Shown in pieces: positions 5,731-5,884 of a DNA stretch of 5,884 nucleotides. The notes under the pieces are model-generated. The model was given only the letters and a program-made list of their open reading frames with translations, had not been told where the DNA came from and searched no databases. The position numbers and the translations under genes are program-made. The stretch is taken from NCBI GenBank assembly GCA_009785655.1, contig WQVW01000110.1:1-5884 (forward strand). Reading direction: 5' to 3'. Source of the stretch: Oscillospiraceae bacterium (lineage in GTDB: Bacteria; Bacillota; Clostridia; Oscillospirales; Oscillospiraceae). Position 1 is the stretch's first letter, and every line of letters begins with the position of its first letter.

Positions 5731-5870
5731 GTCAAAACACCCGACCCTGCGGGGTCACCCCCTTTACTAAAGAGGGCACAGACGAGGATTTTTGCAGAGA
5801 CACCCCCGTCCATCGCCCTCAGCCCTCTTTAGCAAAGAGGGTGCCGACCGCAGTCGGCGGGTGTTTTGAC
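5731..5870. repeat. Full-length inverted double-arm repeat element (copy II)
   Basis: Same design as the element at 4430-4564. Terminal inverted repeats are GTCAAAACACCCG (5731-5743) and CGGGTGTTTTGAC (5858-5870), 13 bp and perfect. The left arm has hairpin 5743-5756 (GACCC, loop TGCG, GGGTC) followed by an imperfect hairpin around CTTTACTAAAG. The linker is 5781-5820. The right arm has CCCTCTTT/AAAGAGGG (5823-5841) and GCCGAC/GTCGGC (5843-5858). The last 32 bases of the right arm (5837-5868) are identical to those of copy I. The flanks (CGAG before, CTCCTCG after) loosely extend the inverted symmetry; no direct target duplication is seen. It sits just upstream of the methyltransferase gene. 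Confidence 0.85.
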
Positions 5871-5884
5871 TCCTCGATCGTCCG

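Noticed and set aside
5707..5735. Outward-facing promoter with TTGACC at the tip of repeat copy II
   Set aside because: The TTGACC (5730-5735) resembles a -35, but the base stretch 17 bases on is AACATT, which touches the start codon. No leader or ribosome binding site would be transcribed.
4744..5832. Plus-strand open frame of 362 codons antisense to the methyltransferase
   Set aside because: It runs opposite a gene with clear THUMP and methyltransferase motifs, extends into the repeat element, and shows no recognisable domain. Its length follows from GC-rich codon use on the other strand.
4430..5870. CRISPR array
   Set aside because: The repeats are palindromic pairs in inverted orientation separated by a gene, not regularly spaced direct repeats with unique spacers.

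Overview
The window looks like chromosomal DNA from a low-to-mid GC Bacillota, most likely class Clostridia. The evidence is AGGAGG-type ribosome binding sites, sigma-A-like promoters, a perfect CIRCE operator (HrcA control) in front of groES-groEL, a stand-alone TfoX C-terminal-domain protein, a BmrU/DgkB-type lipid kinase and a YpsC-type THUMP methyltransferase. The lineage is inferred from gene style, not from a search.

Layout, left to right. An AqpZ-type aquaporin is on the minus strand (25-717). It diverges, across a 167-base intergenic region, from a plus-strand two-gene unit: a small TfoX_C-domain protein (885-1139) and a diacylglycerol-kinase-family lipid kinase (1152-2051). That unit converges on the minus-strand groES-groEL operon (groES 3892-4176, groEL 2180-3805). 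A 13-bp-stem bidirectional terminator (2134-2166) lies between the two operons. The groESL promoter (4287-4315) and CIRCE (4250-4276, palindrome extending to 4245-4281) control the chaperonin genes. Further right is a minus-strand THUMP-domain rRNA methyltransferase (4594-5706).

The genes are ordinary housekeeping functions: water permeation, lipid phosphorylation, protein folding and rRNA modification. The least explained part is a family of short structured repeats at the gene boundaries. Two complete copies (4430-4564 and 5731-5870) have the same design: two double-hairpin arms in inverted orientation, 13-bp perfect terminal inverted repeats, and a 40-base linker. A solo right arm (2073-2119) lies just after the lipid kinase. 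In the five arms the inner hairpin changes its stem sequence but mostly keeps pairing, and the loop is always C(UGCG)G when read inward from the tip. This resembles REP/BIME elements or MITEs, and the copies may also act as terminators. One 47-base arm is repeated identically and in direct orientation on both sides of groESL.

The 417 bases between groES and the methyltransferase gene hold the groESL control region, about 114 bases with nothing recognisable, and one full repeat element.
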